Assembly (NCBI GenBank): GCA_001768325.1
Contig: MENQ01000011.1
Coordinates: 186,001-250,000, forward strand
Reading direction: 5' to 3'
Length of the DNA stretch: 64,000 nt
From: Bacteroidetes bacterium GWC2_46_850
Lineage (GTDB): Bacteria; Bacteroidota; Bacteroidia; Bacteroidales; Dysgonomonadaceae
The notes under the pieces: generated by a model
Told to the model about the DNA's origin: nothing
What the model saw: the letters and a program-made list of their open reading frames with translations, nothing else
The model's database searches: none
Made by a program: the position numbers and the translations under genes
Part shown: piece by piece, positions 44,799-53,256 of the stretch
Layout: every line of letters starts with the position of its first letter
Position numbering within the stretch: position 1 is the stretch's first letter

Positions 44799-46009
44799 CG
44801 AACGGTTGTCTTTGTTTTGAGAATCTGCTCATCCGTTAACTGATCGATTTTTTCCAAAAGAGTCCAACATTGATACAATCCTCTGGGCACGTGGAAGCAA
44901 CCCTTCCATTTTCCACCTTTCAGGTCGAGCAGTACTTCTCCCTGCCGGTTGAGGTAGCCCCACCATTCCGGGTATTCCGGATCTTTGAAATGCTCCCAGG
45001 TATAATTGTGAACCTTTTCAAACCATGAAAGACATTCCTGAGAGCCAGTAAGCTGATATCCTTTCAGCAAGGATATCAATGTTTCGATATGCACCCACCA
45101 TAATTTTTGATCCCACTCCAGCTGTTGAGGAGGAAATCCTTTCCGGTCCATGAAATAGAAAATGCCGCCATATTTTTTATCCCAACCATATTCCAGTGTT
45201 TTCAATGTGGTTTCCACTGCTTTGTTAATCAGTTCAGGACGATGTAGCCTTACACCGAGATCCATGATAAACCACATTGCCTCAATGGCATGGCCGGGAT
45301 TCATCAGCCTCCCATCGAAGGAGTCGGAGAGTGAGCCGTCGATGTTCAAGTTCTCCACAATCAGGCCACCCATCTCAGGATGGCGGAAGACCTCCATCAC
45401 TTCGTGAATGCATTTTTCCATGATCTGCACCAGGAAGTCCTCTTCCAGTAAGTGCTCGATTTCCAGGGCCAGGTTGCAGAGAATCATCGGCAGGGAGAAT
45501 CCTTTCAATGAGCGTCCCCCCGGCGACACCTTATTCCACTTACCTTTCGGGTTGTTCTGCTTGGAAAGAATGATGTCAAATGTTTTTTTTGCTATTTCCG
45601 CATATTCACTGTTCCCTGTCGCCAGACTCAACTGACCAAATGCCATGGTGGCGAATGTGTAGGAAAAGATATTATAGGGTTCAATTAACGGTTTTCCTTC
45701 CCGTGTAAGGGAAAAATACCAGTTATATTGCCCGTCATGCCCATTTTTTTTCAGGAATTCAGCCCCCTGTAAGGCACAATCAAGCCATTCCTGTCGTTTT
45801 TCAACCTTGTTGTAGAGCATCGAGAAAAGCCATACTTCCCTTGCCTGGAGCCAGATAAACTTGTCGGTGTCATACACGTTACCCTGTCGGTCGAGGCATG
45901 TAAAATAACCACCAAATTCTTTATCCTGGGAAAAGTTGAGCCAAAATGGTATTACATTGTCAAAAAGCTCACCTTTATATTGAGCAAGAAGAGTGTTTAG
46001 ATTTTTCAT
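44795..46009 (-). CDS. AGE-family N-acylglucosamine 2-epimerase-like enzyme
   Basis: A 404-residue cytoplasmic (alpha/alpha)6-barrel isomerase of the acylglucosamine 2-epimerase/RENBP family. The catalytic histidines are H240 (NPGHAIEAMW) and H373 (CFHVPRGLYQCW), with H307 (WWVHIET) as a third conserved position. The N-terminal IWLQAREVWLFSMLY is typical. Such enzymes interconvert GlcNAc and ManNAc or related 2-epimers such as mannose and glucose. It is the first gene of the large locus, and divergent from the TonB receptor whose operator lies in the shared 323-base region. The substrate sugar of the locus is probably an N-acetylated or 2-epimerisable hexose. Confidence 0.92.
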   Translation of the reverse strand: MKNLNTLLAQYKGELFDNVIPFWLNFSQDKEFGGYFTCLDRQGNVYDTDKFIWLQAREVWLFSMLYNKVEKRQEWLDCALQGAEFLKKNGHDGQYNWYFSLTREGKPLIEPYNIFSYTFATMAFGQLSLATGNSEYAEIAKKTFDIILSKQNNPKGKWNKVSPGGRSLKGFSLPMILCNLALEIEHLLEEDFLVQIMEKCIHEVMEVFRHPEMGGLIVENLNIDGSLSDSFDGRLMNPGHAIEAMWFIMDLGVRLHRPELINKAVETTLKTLEYGWDKKYGGIFYFMDRKGFPPQQLEWDQKLWWVHIETLISLLKGYQLTGSQECLSWFEKVHNYTWEHFKDPEYPEWWGYLNRQGEVLLDLKGGKWKGCFHVPRGLYQCWTLLEKIDQLTDEQILKTKTTVR

Positions 46010-46332
46010 AAATGATTATTAAATAATGAAGCTATTTAAGGGGTCAGATAATAAAATTATTTATTATTCGACAAATTAAGATCAATAATTTCAAATATGC
46101 AAGACATATAATAAAAATATTAAGTATTGAGTGAAGAAATAACAAAAATTAAGTATTAACCCTTAAAAAACAAATATTTTGCTGCATGGAGTAATGAGCG
46201 AATTCTCAATTTGTGGGATTAAAAAAGATGATTTAGAGTATTAATGAAAAATATCACTAATTGTAGTGATTGACACGAAAAAAAAATAGATGTTCCTTTG
46301 TTTTCAATTATGAATCCAATAAAAGGTACGAG
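46010..46332. other. Divergent control region of the large locus
   Basis: 323 A+T-rich bases between the AGE gene (minus) and the TonB receptor (plus), with the palindromic operator copy B at 46253-46275 and a probable plus-strand promoter. Two copies of a block containing ATTAAGTATT lie at about 46117 and 46149. No clear -7 box for the minus-strand operon was found. No gene is seen here. Confidence 0.6.
46253..46275 (+). promoter_or_regulatory. Palindromic operator candidate, copy B
   Basis: Core ATCACTAATTGTAGTGAT (46253-46270) is a perfect 7-bp inverted repeat with a 4-base centre, followed by TGACA. It matches copy A (22101-22123) at 20 of 23 positions. The right arm overlaps a TTG (46270-46272) that lies 20 bases before TTCCTTTG (46293-46300), i.e. 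the spacing of a Bacteroidota -33/-7 pair. A protein bound here would cover the -33 element. Confidence 0.68.
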
Positions 46333-48741
46333 ATGAAGCAATTAATGATAGCGTGTATTTTTCTGTTCAGCAATATATTTGTGACTTTTTCAATGGGAAA
46401 TACACCCGAAAAAGGGGTAAACCCTCAGGATACTTTAAAGGTGTATTATCTCGATGAGGTAGTTGTTCGCAGTTCCGTGAAGGAAACAAATGATCTGAAA
46501 AATCTGCCAACTGCCGTTTCCGTGATATCACCGCGGCAGCTTAAGGATAGTCAGATTGAATCGCTTCCGGCGTTGAGTTCATTTATTCCCAATTTCTTTA
46601 TTCCGCAGTATGGTTCCAAGGTTTCTACCCCCATCTATATCCGCGGCATCGGGGCCAGGTTGGGAGCCCAGACAGTCAGTTTGTATGTGGACAATGTTCC
46701 CAGTTTCAACCCTTCGGCATTCGATTTCGAGTTTCAGGATATTCAGCGGATAGAGGTGTTGCGTGGCGCACAAGGTACCCTCTATGGACGAAATGCCATT
46801 GGAGGAATTGTGAACATGTATACGCTGTCTCCGCTCACCTTTCAGGGAACACGACTGTCGCTGAGTGGCGGTAATTATGGACAGTTTTCGGTAAAGGGAT
46901 CCAACTACAGCAAGCTTTCCGATCACTTAGGTCTTTCGGTAGGAGCTTATTATAAGCGGGACGACGGTTATTTCACGAACAGTTACCGAAACGAGAAGGT
47001 GGATGGTTCTGAAAACGTGGGTGGCCGGGTGAAGCTTGAGTGGCAGGCAAAACCTGATTTTAAGGCCATGTTCTTTGCCAATTATGACTATTTGTCGGGT
47101 GGCGCTTTTCCCTATATGCATGTGGATTCCACAGCGTCCCGGTTTAACGAACCCTCCTCCTACGATCGTCACCTGTTCACGAATGGATTATCGCTCGACT
47201 GGATCAAAGACGGATATACCATTCACTCTACAACCGGATTCCAGTATCTGAAAGACGACATGAAGATGGATCAGGATTATACAGATAAATCAGTCTTTTC
47301 AATCAACCAGAAGCAGAAGCAGCACTCCGTTAGTCAGGAATTTACCTTGAAGTCCGATTCAGATAGGAAATACAGCTGGGTATGGGGAGTTTTCGGATTT
47401 TACGATCACAGGGAGATTGATACCCCTGTAGCAATTAAAGAGGATGGCATGGTCGCCATGCAAGGACATTTGGACGTGGCGATGCAGCGAATGGGAGCTC
47501 CGTTGAGAATTGTGTATGCCAACGACCGGATTGATCTCCCCGGTATTTATACAAAACCTTCCCGTGGGGCTGCACTCTTCCATCAGTCTACGCTGACCGA
47601 TCTTTTCGGATTGGAGGGTTTATCGGCAACGGCCGGTTTGCGGCTCGACTATGAACACACCGGTATTGATTTTTCTACCGAAAGCAATGGTGGCGATGTA
47701 AATCTGGTATTCAATATCCCAAACAGGCCCATGCCTCCCATGTTTGTTGAAGGAGACACTTTGCTGCAAGGGAACTACAGCAAGGATTTCTGGAAGGTAC
47801 TCCCTAAGTTTGCACTCAAGTATGCATTTTCACCCACTTCCACCATTTACCTCTCTGCATCGAAAGGGTATAAAACAGGAGGATACAACGAACAGGCTTT
47901 CTCAAAAATACTCCAAAGCGCACTCTCTGCATCGATCATGCTTAACGCGATGAGCGGCATGCCTCCCGGAATGTTCCCTGGGGGTGCGCCAGGCTCCGGT
48001 GGAAGTAATGGCTCCGAAACGGTCACACTTGAAGAACAGCTTTCCTACGATCCCGAAACCAGCTGGAGCTATGAACTGGGCGGGCGCTATGAAATGCTCG
48101 GTAACAAGCTGACACTTAACTACGCTTTGTTTTATTCCCGCGTCAACAACATTCAGATTATACAGTTGGAAGATCAGGGTACTTCCGGTCGTACGGTAAA
48201 GAATGCCGGTACATCAGATAGCAAAGGATTTGAGTTAAGTCTGAAATATAGCCCCGTAAGAAACTTTTCATTGTACGCCGATTACGGCTTTGCAGATGCA
48301 CGTTTTGTGGATTATGAGGCAGCAGAAGATGTGGATTACTCGGGAAATTATATTCCCTTTGCTCCAAGGCATACATTGAGTCTGGGAGCTGGCTATGTAC
48401 ATCAATTTGGCTACGGTTCCTTTGTCGATAGGCTTATTGCAAACATTCAATATGCGGGGGTCGGTAAAATTTATTGGACAGAGTCGAACAAAACAACGCC
48501 TGCGGCCAATGAAGAAGCGGTTGCACTTTATCAGCCTTTCTACGGACTGGTCAATGGGACCATCGCTGCCGAAAAGGGTGCTTTCTCACTGGAGTTCTGG
48601 GTTAAGAATCTATTTAACACCGATTATCATTCGTTCCTTTTTGAAGCATCAGACATGACCACCGGAAAGGTCAATCAATTTGTGCAGCGCGGTTATCCCA
48701 CCCGACTGGGAGCCACCTTGCGTTATACGATTGACAGATAA
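46333..48741 (+). CDS. TonB-dependent receptor without SusD partner
   Basis: An 802-residue TonB-dependent receptor of FecA/CirA type without a CarboxypepD domain. The ATG at 46333 begins the signal peptide MKQLMIACIFLFSNIFVTFS; a TTG further upstream falls inside the operator and is rejected. The TonB-box/plug region LDEVVVRSSVKETND...IYIRGIGARLGAQTVSLYVDNVP and IEVLRGAQGTLYGRNAIGG are complete, and the C-terminus ends in LGATLRYTIDR. An unusual Gly/Pro/Met-rich segment is present at about residues 538-562 (MPPGMFPGGAPGSGG). It is divergent from the large locus and shares its operator, so it may import a small molecule made or needed by that pathway. Confidence 0.9.
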   Translation: MKQLMIACIFLFSNIFVTFSMGNTPEKGVNPQDTLKVYYLDEVVVRSSVKETNDLKNLPTAVSVISPRQLKDSQIESLPALSSFIPNFFIPQYGSKVSTPIYIRGIGARLGAQTVSLYVDNVPSFNPSAFDFEFQDIQRIEVLRGAQGTLYGRNAIGGIVNMYTLSPLTFQGTRLSLSGGNYGQFSVKGSNYSKLSDHLGLSVGAYYKRDDGYFTNSYRNEKVDGSENVGGRVKLEWQAKPDFKAMFFANYDYLSGGAFPYMHVDSTASRFNEPSSYDRHLFTNGLSLDWIKDGYTIHSTTGFQYLKDDMKMDQDYTDKSVFSINQKQKQHSVSQEFTLKSDSDRKYSWVWGVFGFYDHREIDTPVAIKEDGMVAMQGHLDVAMQRMGAPLRIVYANDRIDLPGIYTKPSRGAALFHQSTLTDLFGLEGLSATAGLRLDYEHTGIDFSTESNGGDVNLVFNIPNRPMPPMFVEGDTLLQGNYSKDFWKVLPKFALKYAFSPTSTIYLSASKGYKTGGYNEQAFSKILQSALSASIMLNAMSGMPPGMFPGGAPGSGGSNGSETVTLEEQLSYDPETSWSYELGGRYEMLGNKLTLNYALFYSRVNNIQIIQLEDQGTSGRTVKNAGTSDSKGFELSLKYSPVRNFSLYADYGFADARFVDYEAAEDVDYSGNYIPFAPRHTLSLGAGYVHQFGYGSFVDRLIANIQYAGVGKIYWTESNKTTPAANEEAVALYQPFYGLVNGTIAAEKGAFSLEFWVKNLFNTDYHSFLFEASDMTTGKVNQFVQRGYPTRLGATLRYTIDR

Positions 48742-48771
48742 TGGGTAATCTTTCCGTCGGATTCGCGTGCG

Positions 48772-50193
48772 CTACGGATTAATCTTCCCACTCAGCATCA
48801 AGCTGGCAATAATGACCGATCCGATCAGTAAAATAATGATGACAGCCCATTCCCAGCGCTTGGGCTGTTTTTTTTGTTCCCTTTTTGCTCGGATGAACAA
48901 CAACGATCCAATGCCATAGAAGAGTATCGATAAGACAAGGTATCTGATGCCCACAGCGTAGATCACGTAGAGAGAATAAAGGGTGCCAAGCAACGCAATC
49001 ACAAGATGGTGGGGCGATTCTTTTTTTCTGAGACTCAGCGCAATCTTTACAGCATAGAGCGATGAAAGTAGGTAGGGGATGAGCACCAGCGTGGTGGCAA
49101 TGGTGATGGCGGCGAGGTAGGTCTCATTGAGCTGGGGTGAGAGGATGGAGAGTAGGAAGAGCTGCGTGAAGCACTGCGTGAGGAGCAGCGCATTCACCGG
49201 TGTGCCCTTCCGGTTTACCTTCCGGAAAGTGCGGGGCAGCACCCCATCCTGTGCAGCAGCATAAAGCGTTTCCACCGAAAGCAGGATCCAGGAGAGGCTG
49301 GCGCCCAGTACCGAGACCATGATTCCCAGCTTGATAATGATGCCCCCGGCAGCGCCGATGGCTGTGCGGGAGAGTACCGGTGCCAATGGTGTGTCGGAGG
49401 CTGCCAGCTCCTCAGCCGGAACTGAGGACATCGCGATAAAAGTGATCAGCATATAGACGGCCAGCACGATCAGTAGGGAAAGAATGATGGTCAGTCGCAC
49501 GGTCTTCTGGCTCTTTGCCCGTCCCGATAACACGGATGCCGCTTCCATACCGACAAAACACCAGAGGATAATCGCCATCGCTTCCTTCACCTGCAATAGG
49601 GGAGCCGTGGGTTCACCTGTAGAAGCTAGCCGGTTGTGCCAGTCGGCCGTGAAAAAGAGATCGCTTCGTACCAAAGAGATTCCCAGAATTATAATCAACA
49701 GAATGGGAATCAGCTTTGCTGTTGTCACAATAAAGTTGAGGATGGCTCCTTCGCGGATGCCGGCCATCAGAATGGCATAGAAGAACCAGAGCAGCGCCGA
49801 TCCGATCAGAAAAGCAGTGAAAGGAGAGAGCGCCCGTTCTCCCAGCAGGTCGTTCAATGTCTTGAAGAAGAGCGCCAGATAGCTGATGTTTCCGAGCCAG
49901 CCTACCGACCAGTAGCCCCAGGCCGAGTTGAAGCCCATGTAATCGCCAAAACCATCGCGGGCATAGGCATAGACCCCACTTTTTAAATCGGGCTTGCGTG
50001 CAGCAAGGTAGACAAACACCAACGCCAGCATCAACGCTCCCAGACCGCCTACTATCCAGGCAATGAGTGTGCCTTGTGGGTTGGCTACCTGAATCAAATC
50101 CTTGGGTGAGTTGAAAATGCCGGATCCAATCATGGAGCCAAGTGCCACAAAAACCAGTAGCCACAAACCCAATTTTTCCTCTTTTTTTGCCAT
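48772..50193 (-). CDS. APC-family amino-acid permease/antiporter
   Basis: A 473-residue inner-membrane transporter of the amino acid-polyamine-organocation family with twelve to fourteen helices. Helix 1 carries VALGSMIGSGIFNSPKDL, the substrate-carboxylate motif GSGIF, and GVYAYARDGFGDYMGFNSAWGYW is typical of basic amino-acid/polyamine antiporters (ArcD-like). ILWCFVGMEAASVLSGRAKSQK is the conserved helix 6 with the GMEA segment. The substrate may be arginine/ornithine. It lies 36 bases downstream of the DUF554 gene, same strand, so the two may be cotranscribed. It converges with the TonB receptor. Confidence 0.9.
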   Translation of the reverse strand: MAKKEEKLGLWLLVFVALGSMIGSGIFNSPKDLIQVANPQGTLIAWIVGGLGALMLALVFVYLAARKPDLKSGVYAYARDGFGDYMGFNSAWGYWSVGWLGNISYLALFFKTLNDLLGERALSPFTAFLIGSALLWFFYAILMAGIREGAILNFIVTTAKLIPILLIIILGISLVRSDLFFTADWHNRLASTGEPTAPLLQVKEAMAIILWCFVGMEAASVLSGRAKSQKTVRLTIILSLLIVLAVYMLITFIAMSSVPAEELAASDTPLAPVLSRTAIGAAGGIIIKLGIMVSVLGASLSWILLSVETLYAAAQDGVLPRTFRKVNRKGTPVNALLLTQCFTQLFLLSILSPQLNETYLAAITIATTLVLIPYLLSSLYAVKIALSLRKKESPHHLVIALLGTLYSLYVIYAVGIRYLVLSILFYGIGSLLFIRAKREQKKQPKRWEWAVIIILLIGSVIIASLMLSGKINP

Positions 50194-50229
50194 TTTCTAT
50201 GGAATAAATGCCAGCACCCAGTGTTGCTG

Positions 50230-50910
50230 TCAACCAAAAATCCAGATCAGCAGCACAACGATAACCAGGGATGGGAGCATATTCATGATGCGGAGCTTTT
50301 TGATTTCGAGAATATTGATTCCCAGACCGATCAACAGGATGCCACCCACGCTGGTGAGCCCGAGAATGATTTCATTGTTGAAGAAACTCCCTGCATAACC
50401 TGCCAAAAGCGTAAGAGATGCCTGAAATATAAACAGGGGTAGTGCAGAAAAAATTACCCCCACGCCAAAAGCAGATGCCAGCAGAATGGCAGAGAAGAAG
50501 TCCATCAACGATTTGGTGTAGAGCAGGTCGGGTGAACCTCCTGTGCCTTCCTGGATGGTACCCAGAATGGTCATCGACCCCACACAAAACAAGAGAAACG
50601 CTGTGATTAACCCTTCGGAGAACTTTTCACTGCCGATGCGAAAACGATGCTTCAGGCTGTCGCTCAGCTGTGCGGCGCCTTTTTCCAGGTTCCACCATTC
50701 TCCCAACAATGAGCCGATGGCAAGGCTGCTCACCACGATCAGGATTTTTTTCATCTCCACGGCCATGGAAGCGCCAATGGCCAGCGTGAAAAGGCCAATT
50801 GCCTGAAAATAAATGGAGGAGATACGTTCAGGCATCCGCTTTTTAAGCAGGAGCCCGATCACTCCGCCACCCAATACAGCTGCTGTATTTACAAGGGTTC
50901 CGATCATCAT
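50230..50910 (-). CDS. DUF554-family membrane protein
   Basis: A 226-residue inner-membrane protein with about seven helices. The conserved start MIGTLVNTAAVLGGGVIGLLLKKRMPER and the central GSLLGEWWNLE, FCVGSMTILGTIQEG and SLMDFFSAILLASAFGVGV are diagnostic of DUF554 (YdfK/YqgA type). No transport substrate is known. ATG at 50910 or 50907; a -7 box TATTTTTG is at 50927-50934. It precedes the APC permease gene. Confidence 0.92.
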   Translation of the reverse strand: MMIGTLVNTAAVLGGGVIGLLLKKRMPERISSIYFQAIGLFTLAIGASMAVEMKKILIVVSSLAIGSLLGEWWNLEKGAAQLSDSLKHRFRIGSEKFSEGLITAFLLFCVGSMTILGTIQEGTGGSPDLLYTKSLMDFFSAILLASAFGVGVIFSALPLFIFQASLTLLAGYAGSFFNNEIILGLTSVGGILLIGLGINILEIKKLRIMNMLPSLVIVVLLIWIFG

Positions 50911-50926
50911 TTATTGCAATAATCGG

Positions 50927-50934
50927 CAAAAATA
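50927..50934 (-). promoter_or_regulatory. Candidate -7 box of the DUF554 gene
   Basis: The minus strand reads TATTTTTG, an exact match to TAnnTTTG, 16 bases before the ATG at 50910. Confidence 0.5.
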
Positions 50935-51017
50935 CCCATTAATTGTGAGAAATAAACGCAGATAATACTGCAAAGATTTGTTCCAAGGAAAAAAGAACTG
51001 TTTTTGCACAAAATTCG

Positions 51018-51025
51018 TACCTTTG
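51018..51025 (+). promoter_or_regulatory. Candidate -7 box of the DUF4494-yggS operon
   Basis: TACCTTTG followed by TGACC, an exact TAnnTTTG match, 29 bases before the ATG at 51055. Confidence 0.55.
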
Positions 51026-51054
51026 TGACCCTTGAAAAATTATAATAACAGGAT

Positions 51055-51507
51055 ATGTACAATTGGTTTGAATGTAAAATACGATACGACAAGATGCTGG
51101 AGACCGGCATGCAGAAAACAGTGACCGAACCCTATCTGGTAGACGCACTGTCGTTCACCGAGGCGGAAGCAAGAATTATTGAAGAGATCAAGCCTTTTAT
51201 CTCCGGTGAGTTTACCGTTTCCGATATCAAGCGCGTAAAATATACCGAGTCTTTCTTCAACGAGACAGGCGATCGCTATTTCAAGGCCAAACTTTACTTC
51301 ATCACCCTCGATGAGAAAAGTGGCTCCGAAAAGAAAACAGCGATCAACATGCTGGTGCAGGCTACCGAATTGAAAGAGGCGGTAGAGATTGTGGAGGCGG
51401 AGATGAAGAAGACAATGATCGATTACACCTTTGCCGCCGTCAACGAAACACCCATCATGGATGTATTTCCTTATACGGGAGGAAAAGCTGCAGAAACTAC
51501 AACATGA
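51055..51507 (+). CDS. DUF4494-family protein
   Basis: A 150-residue soluble protein of DUF4494, a family restricted largely to Bacteroidota. The start WFECKIRYDKMLETGMQKTVTEPYLVDALSFTEAEARI is characteristic and is followed by ISGEFTVSDIKRVKY and AKLYFITLDEKSGSEKK. No catalytic site is recognisable. The stop overlaps the start of yggS (ATGA), so the two are coupled. The linkage of DUF4494 with the PLP-homeostasis protein is the only functional hint. Confidence 0.9.
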   Translation: MYNWFECKIRYDKMLETGMQKTVTEPYLVDALSFTEAEARIIEEIKPFISGEFTVSDIKRVKYTESFFNETGDRYFKAKLYFITLDEKSGSEKKTAINMLVQATELKEAVEIVEAEMKKTMIDYTFAAVNETPIMDVFPYTGGKAAETTT

Positions 51508-52166
51508 CCATTCAGGCACATATAGCGGCATTGCAGGAGAGCATTCCAAAAGATGTAACCGTTGTAGCGGTCTCCAAGTTTCATCCCTCAGCGATGATCC
51601 GGGAAGCGTATGACAGCGGGCAACGTATCTTTGGCGAGAGCCGCGTGCAGGAGCTGGTAACCAAGCAGCAGGAGTTGCCTGGAGATATTCAGTGGCATTT
51701 TATCGGCAGCTTGCAGCGTAACAAAGTGAAACAGATCGCACCCTTTATCTCGCTGATCCACAGCCTCGACAGTGAAAAGATCATGCAGGAGATCGACAAG
51801 CAGGGTGCCGCTCACCAACGGGTTATCCCTTGCCTGCTGCAACTTCACATAGCCGAGGAGGAAACCAAATCGGGATTCTCTCCCGATGAGTGCCGAAGTT
51901 TTCTGGCAAAAGGGACTTGGCGGGAGTGTTCTCATGTACAAATTGCCGGCGTGATGGGAATGGCTACGTTCACCGAAAATAAAACACAACTTAGCGCTGA
52001 ATTTAGACTTTTGAAATCTCTTTTCGAGGAATTTAAAGCAGCCTATTTTACCGAAGAACCGGCCTTTAAAGAAATATCGATGGGCATGTCGGGCGATTAC
52101 CCCGTTGCCATAGATGAAGGCAGTACCATGGTGCGACTGGGGACTGTTATTTTCGGTGAACGATAG
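51504..52166 (+). CDS. yggS: YggS-family PLP-binding protein (PLPBP)
   Basis: A 220-residue PLP-homeostasis protein of the single-domain fold-type III group. The PLP lysine is K25 in VVAVSKFHP. GQRIFGESRVQEL, DIQWHFIGSLQRNKVK, CLLQLHIAEEETKSGF, VMGMATF and the C-terminal phosphate-binding ISMGMSGDYPVAIDEGSTMVRLGTVIFG are all conserved. It has no catalytic racemase domain. It buffers PLP and affects amino-acid and vitamin B6 balance. It is coupled to DUF4494 upstream. Confidence 0.96.
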   Translation: MTIQAHIAALQESIPKDVTVVAVSKFHPSAMIREAYDSGQRIFGESRVQELVTKQQELPGDIQWHFIGSLQRNKVKQIAPFISLIHSLDSEKIMQEIDKQGAAHQRVIPCLLQLHIAEEETKSGFSPDECRSFLAKGTWRECSHVQIAGVMGMATFTENKTQLSAEFRLLKSLFEEFKAAYFTEEPAFKEISMGMSGDYPVAIDEGSTMVRLGTVIFGER

Positions 52167-52212
52167 TTCCTGGAGTTACGCTGCTCCCTCCGGTTTATTT
52201 TACCGATAAGGT

Positions 52213-52227
52213 ATCGATTTTATCGAT
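52213..52227. promoter_or_regulatory. Tandem ATCGAT element upstream of the DHOD-like/oxyR operon
   Basis: Two ATCGAT hexamers separated by TTT (start-to-start spacing of 9 bases) lie just upstream of the -7 box TATTTTTG at 52237-52244, where the -33 region should be. A regulator site is possible; the pattern is not the classical OxyR consensus. Confidence 0.35.
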
Positions 52228-52236
52228 TAAATTGTT

Positions 52237-52244
52237 TATTTTTG
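52237..52244 (+). promoter_or_regulatory. Candidate -7 box of the DHOD-like/oxyR operon
   Basis: TATTTTTG matches TAnnTTTG exactly, 34 bases before the ATG at 52278. Confidence 0.5.
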
Positions 52245-52277
52245 TTGATCCATAAATTGAAAAACAGTTGTTGGCAC

Positions 52278-53252
52278 ATGATTAATTTAGAAACATCCTT
52301 TGCAGGTTTAAAACTGAAGAACCCACTTATTGCAGGAAGCAGTGGACTGACCAATTCAATTCAAAAGATCCGGGAGCTGGAAGAAGCCGGAATTGGTGCC
52401 ATTGTTTTGAAATCGCTCTTTGAAGAGCAGATTGAGAATCATTCCGAGAAACTATCGCAGCTGACCGACTACCCTGAAGCAGCCGATTACATCAACACCT
52501 ACATCGAGATGAATCATGTGGAGAAGTATCTCGATCTGATTCGTGCTGCAAAGGAAGTCTGTTCGGTACCCATTGTGGCCAGCATCAATTGTTATAAATC
52601 AGCCCGGTGGGTAGATTTCGCCAAAACGATACAGGATGCCGGTGCCGATGCGCTGGAGCTCAATCTCTTCGTGCTGAACGCCGGTGAATTCCACGATTCC
52701 TATCTGGAGGATACCTACGTGAATGTAGTCAGGGAACTGAAGAAGACCATCCGCATTCCATTGATCATCAAGATGGCAAAGAACATCAGCAACTTACCCG
52801 GTCTGGTAGGTAAACTAAAAGCACTGGGTGCCGATGGCGTGGTGCTCTTCAACCGTTTTTATCAGCTCGATATCGACATAAAAAAGATGGAAATCACCTC
52901 GGGCCCGGTATTTAGCAATCCGGCCGATTTCAGCGATACCCTGCGGTGGACTGCCATCGTTGCGGGTCGCGTGCCCGATTTCGATGTAGCCTGTTCTTAC
53001 GGAGTGCACACTTGGGAAGATGTGATCAAAGGGATACTTGCCGGTGCCGGCGGAATCCAGCTCTGCAGTGTGCTTTATGAACAGGGAACGGAGGTGATTG
53101 GAGATATCCTTACCTTGATGGAGGAGTGGATGCAACAAAGCAATTACGATCGAATTGAAGAATTCAGGGGTAAACTTAGCTACGCAAATATCGAAAGTCC
53201 CGCGTTGTATGAAAGGGTGCAGTTCATGAAATATTTTTCCAATTACAAATAA
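52278..53252 (+). CDS. Dihydroorotate dehydrogenase-like protein
   Basis: A 324-residue flavin-dependent TIM-barrel protein. The ATG at 52278 (MINLETSFAGLKLKNPLIAGSSGLTN) is the family's start; a TTG 12 codons upstream is rejected. The KNPLIAGSSGLT opening, VPIVASINCYKS, GADALELNLF, IPLIIKMAKNISNL, ADGVVLFNRFY and GAGGIQLCSVLYEQG phosphate-binding end fit the DHOD superfamily. It is not PyrD: the usual catalytic cysteine/serine loop of type 1A/2 enzymes is not apparent. It is a paralogue of the truncated gene at the left edge. OxyR follows after 4 bases, which suggests a redox-linked role. Confidence 0.88.
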   Translation: MINLETSFAGLKLKNPLIAGSSGLTNSIQKIRELEEAGIGAIVLKSLFEEQIENHSEKLSQLTDYPEAADYINTYIEMNHVEKYLDLIRAAKEVCSVPIVASINCYKSARWVDFAKTIQDAGADALELNLFVLNAGEFHDSYLEDTYVNVVRELKKTIRIPLIIKMAKNISNLPGLVGKLKALGADGVVLFNRFYQLDIDIKKMEITSGPVFSNPADFSDTLRWTAIVAGRVPDFDVACSYGVHTWEDVIKGILAGAGGIQLCSVLYEQGTEVIGDILTLMEEWMQQSNYDRIEEFRGKLSYANIESPALYERVQFMKYFSNYK

Positions 53253-53256
53253 GATT

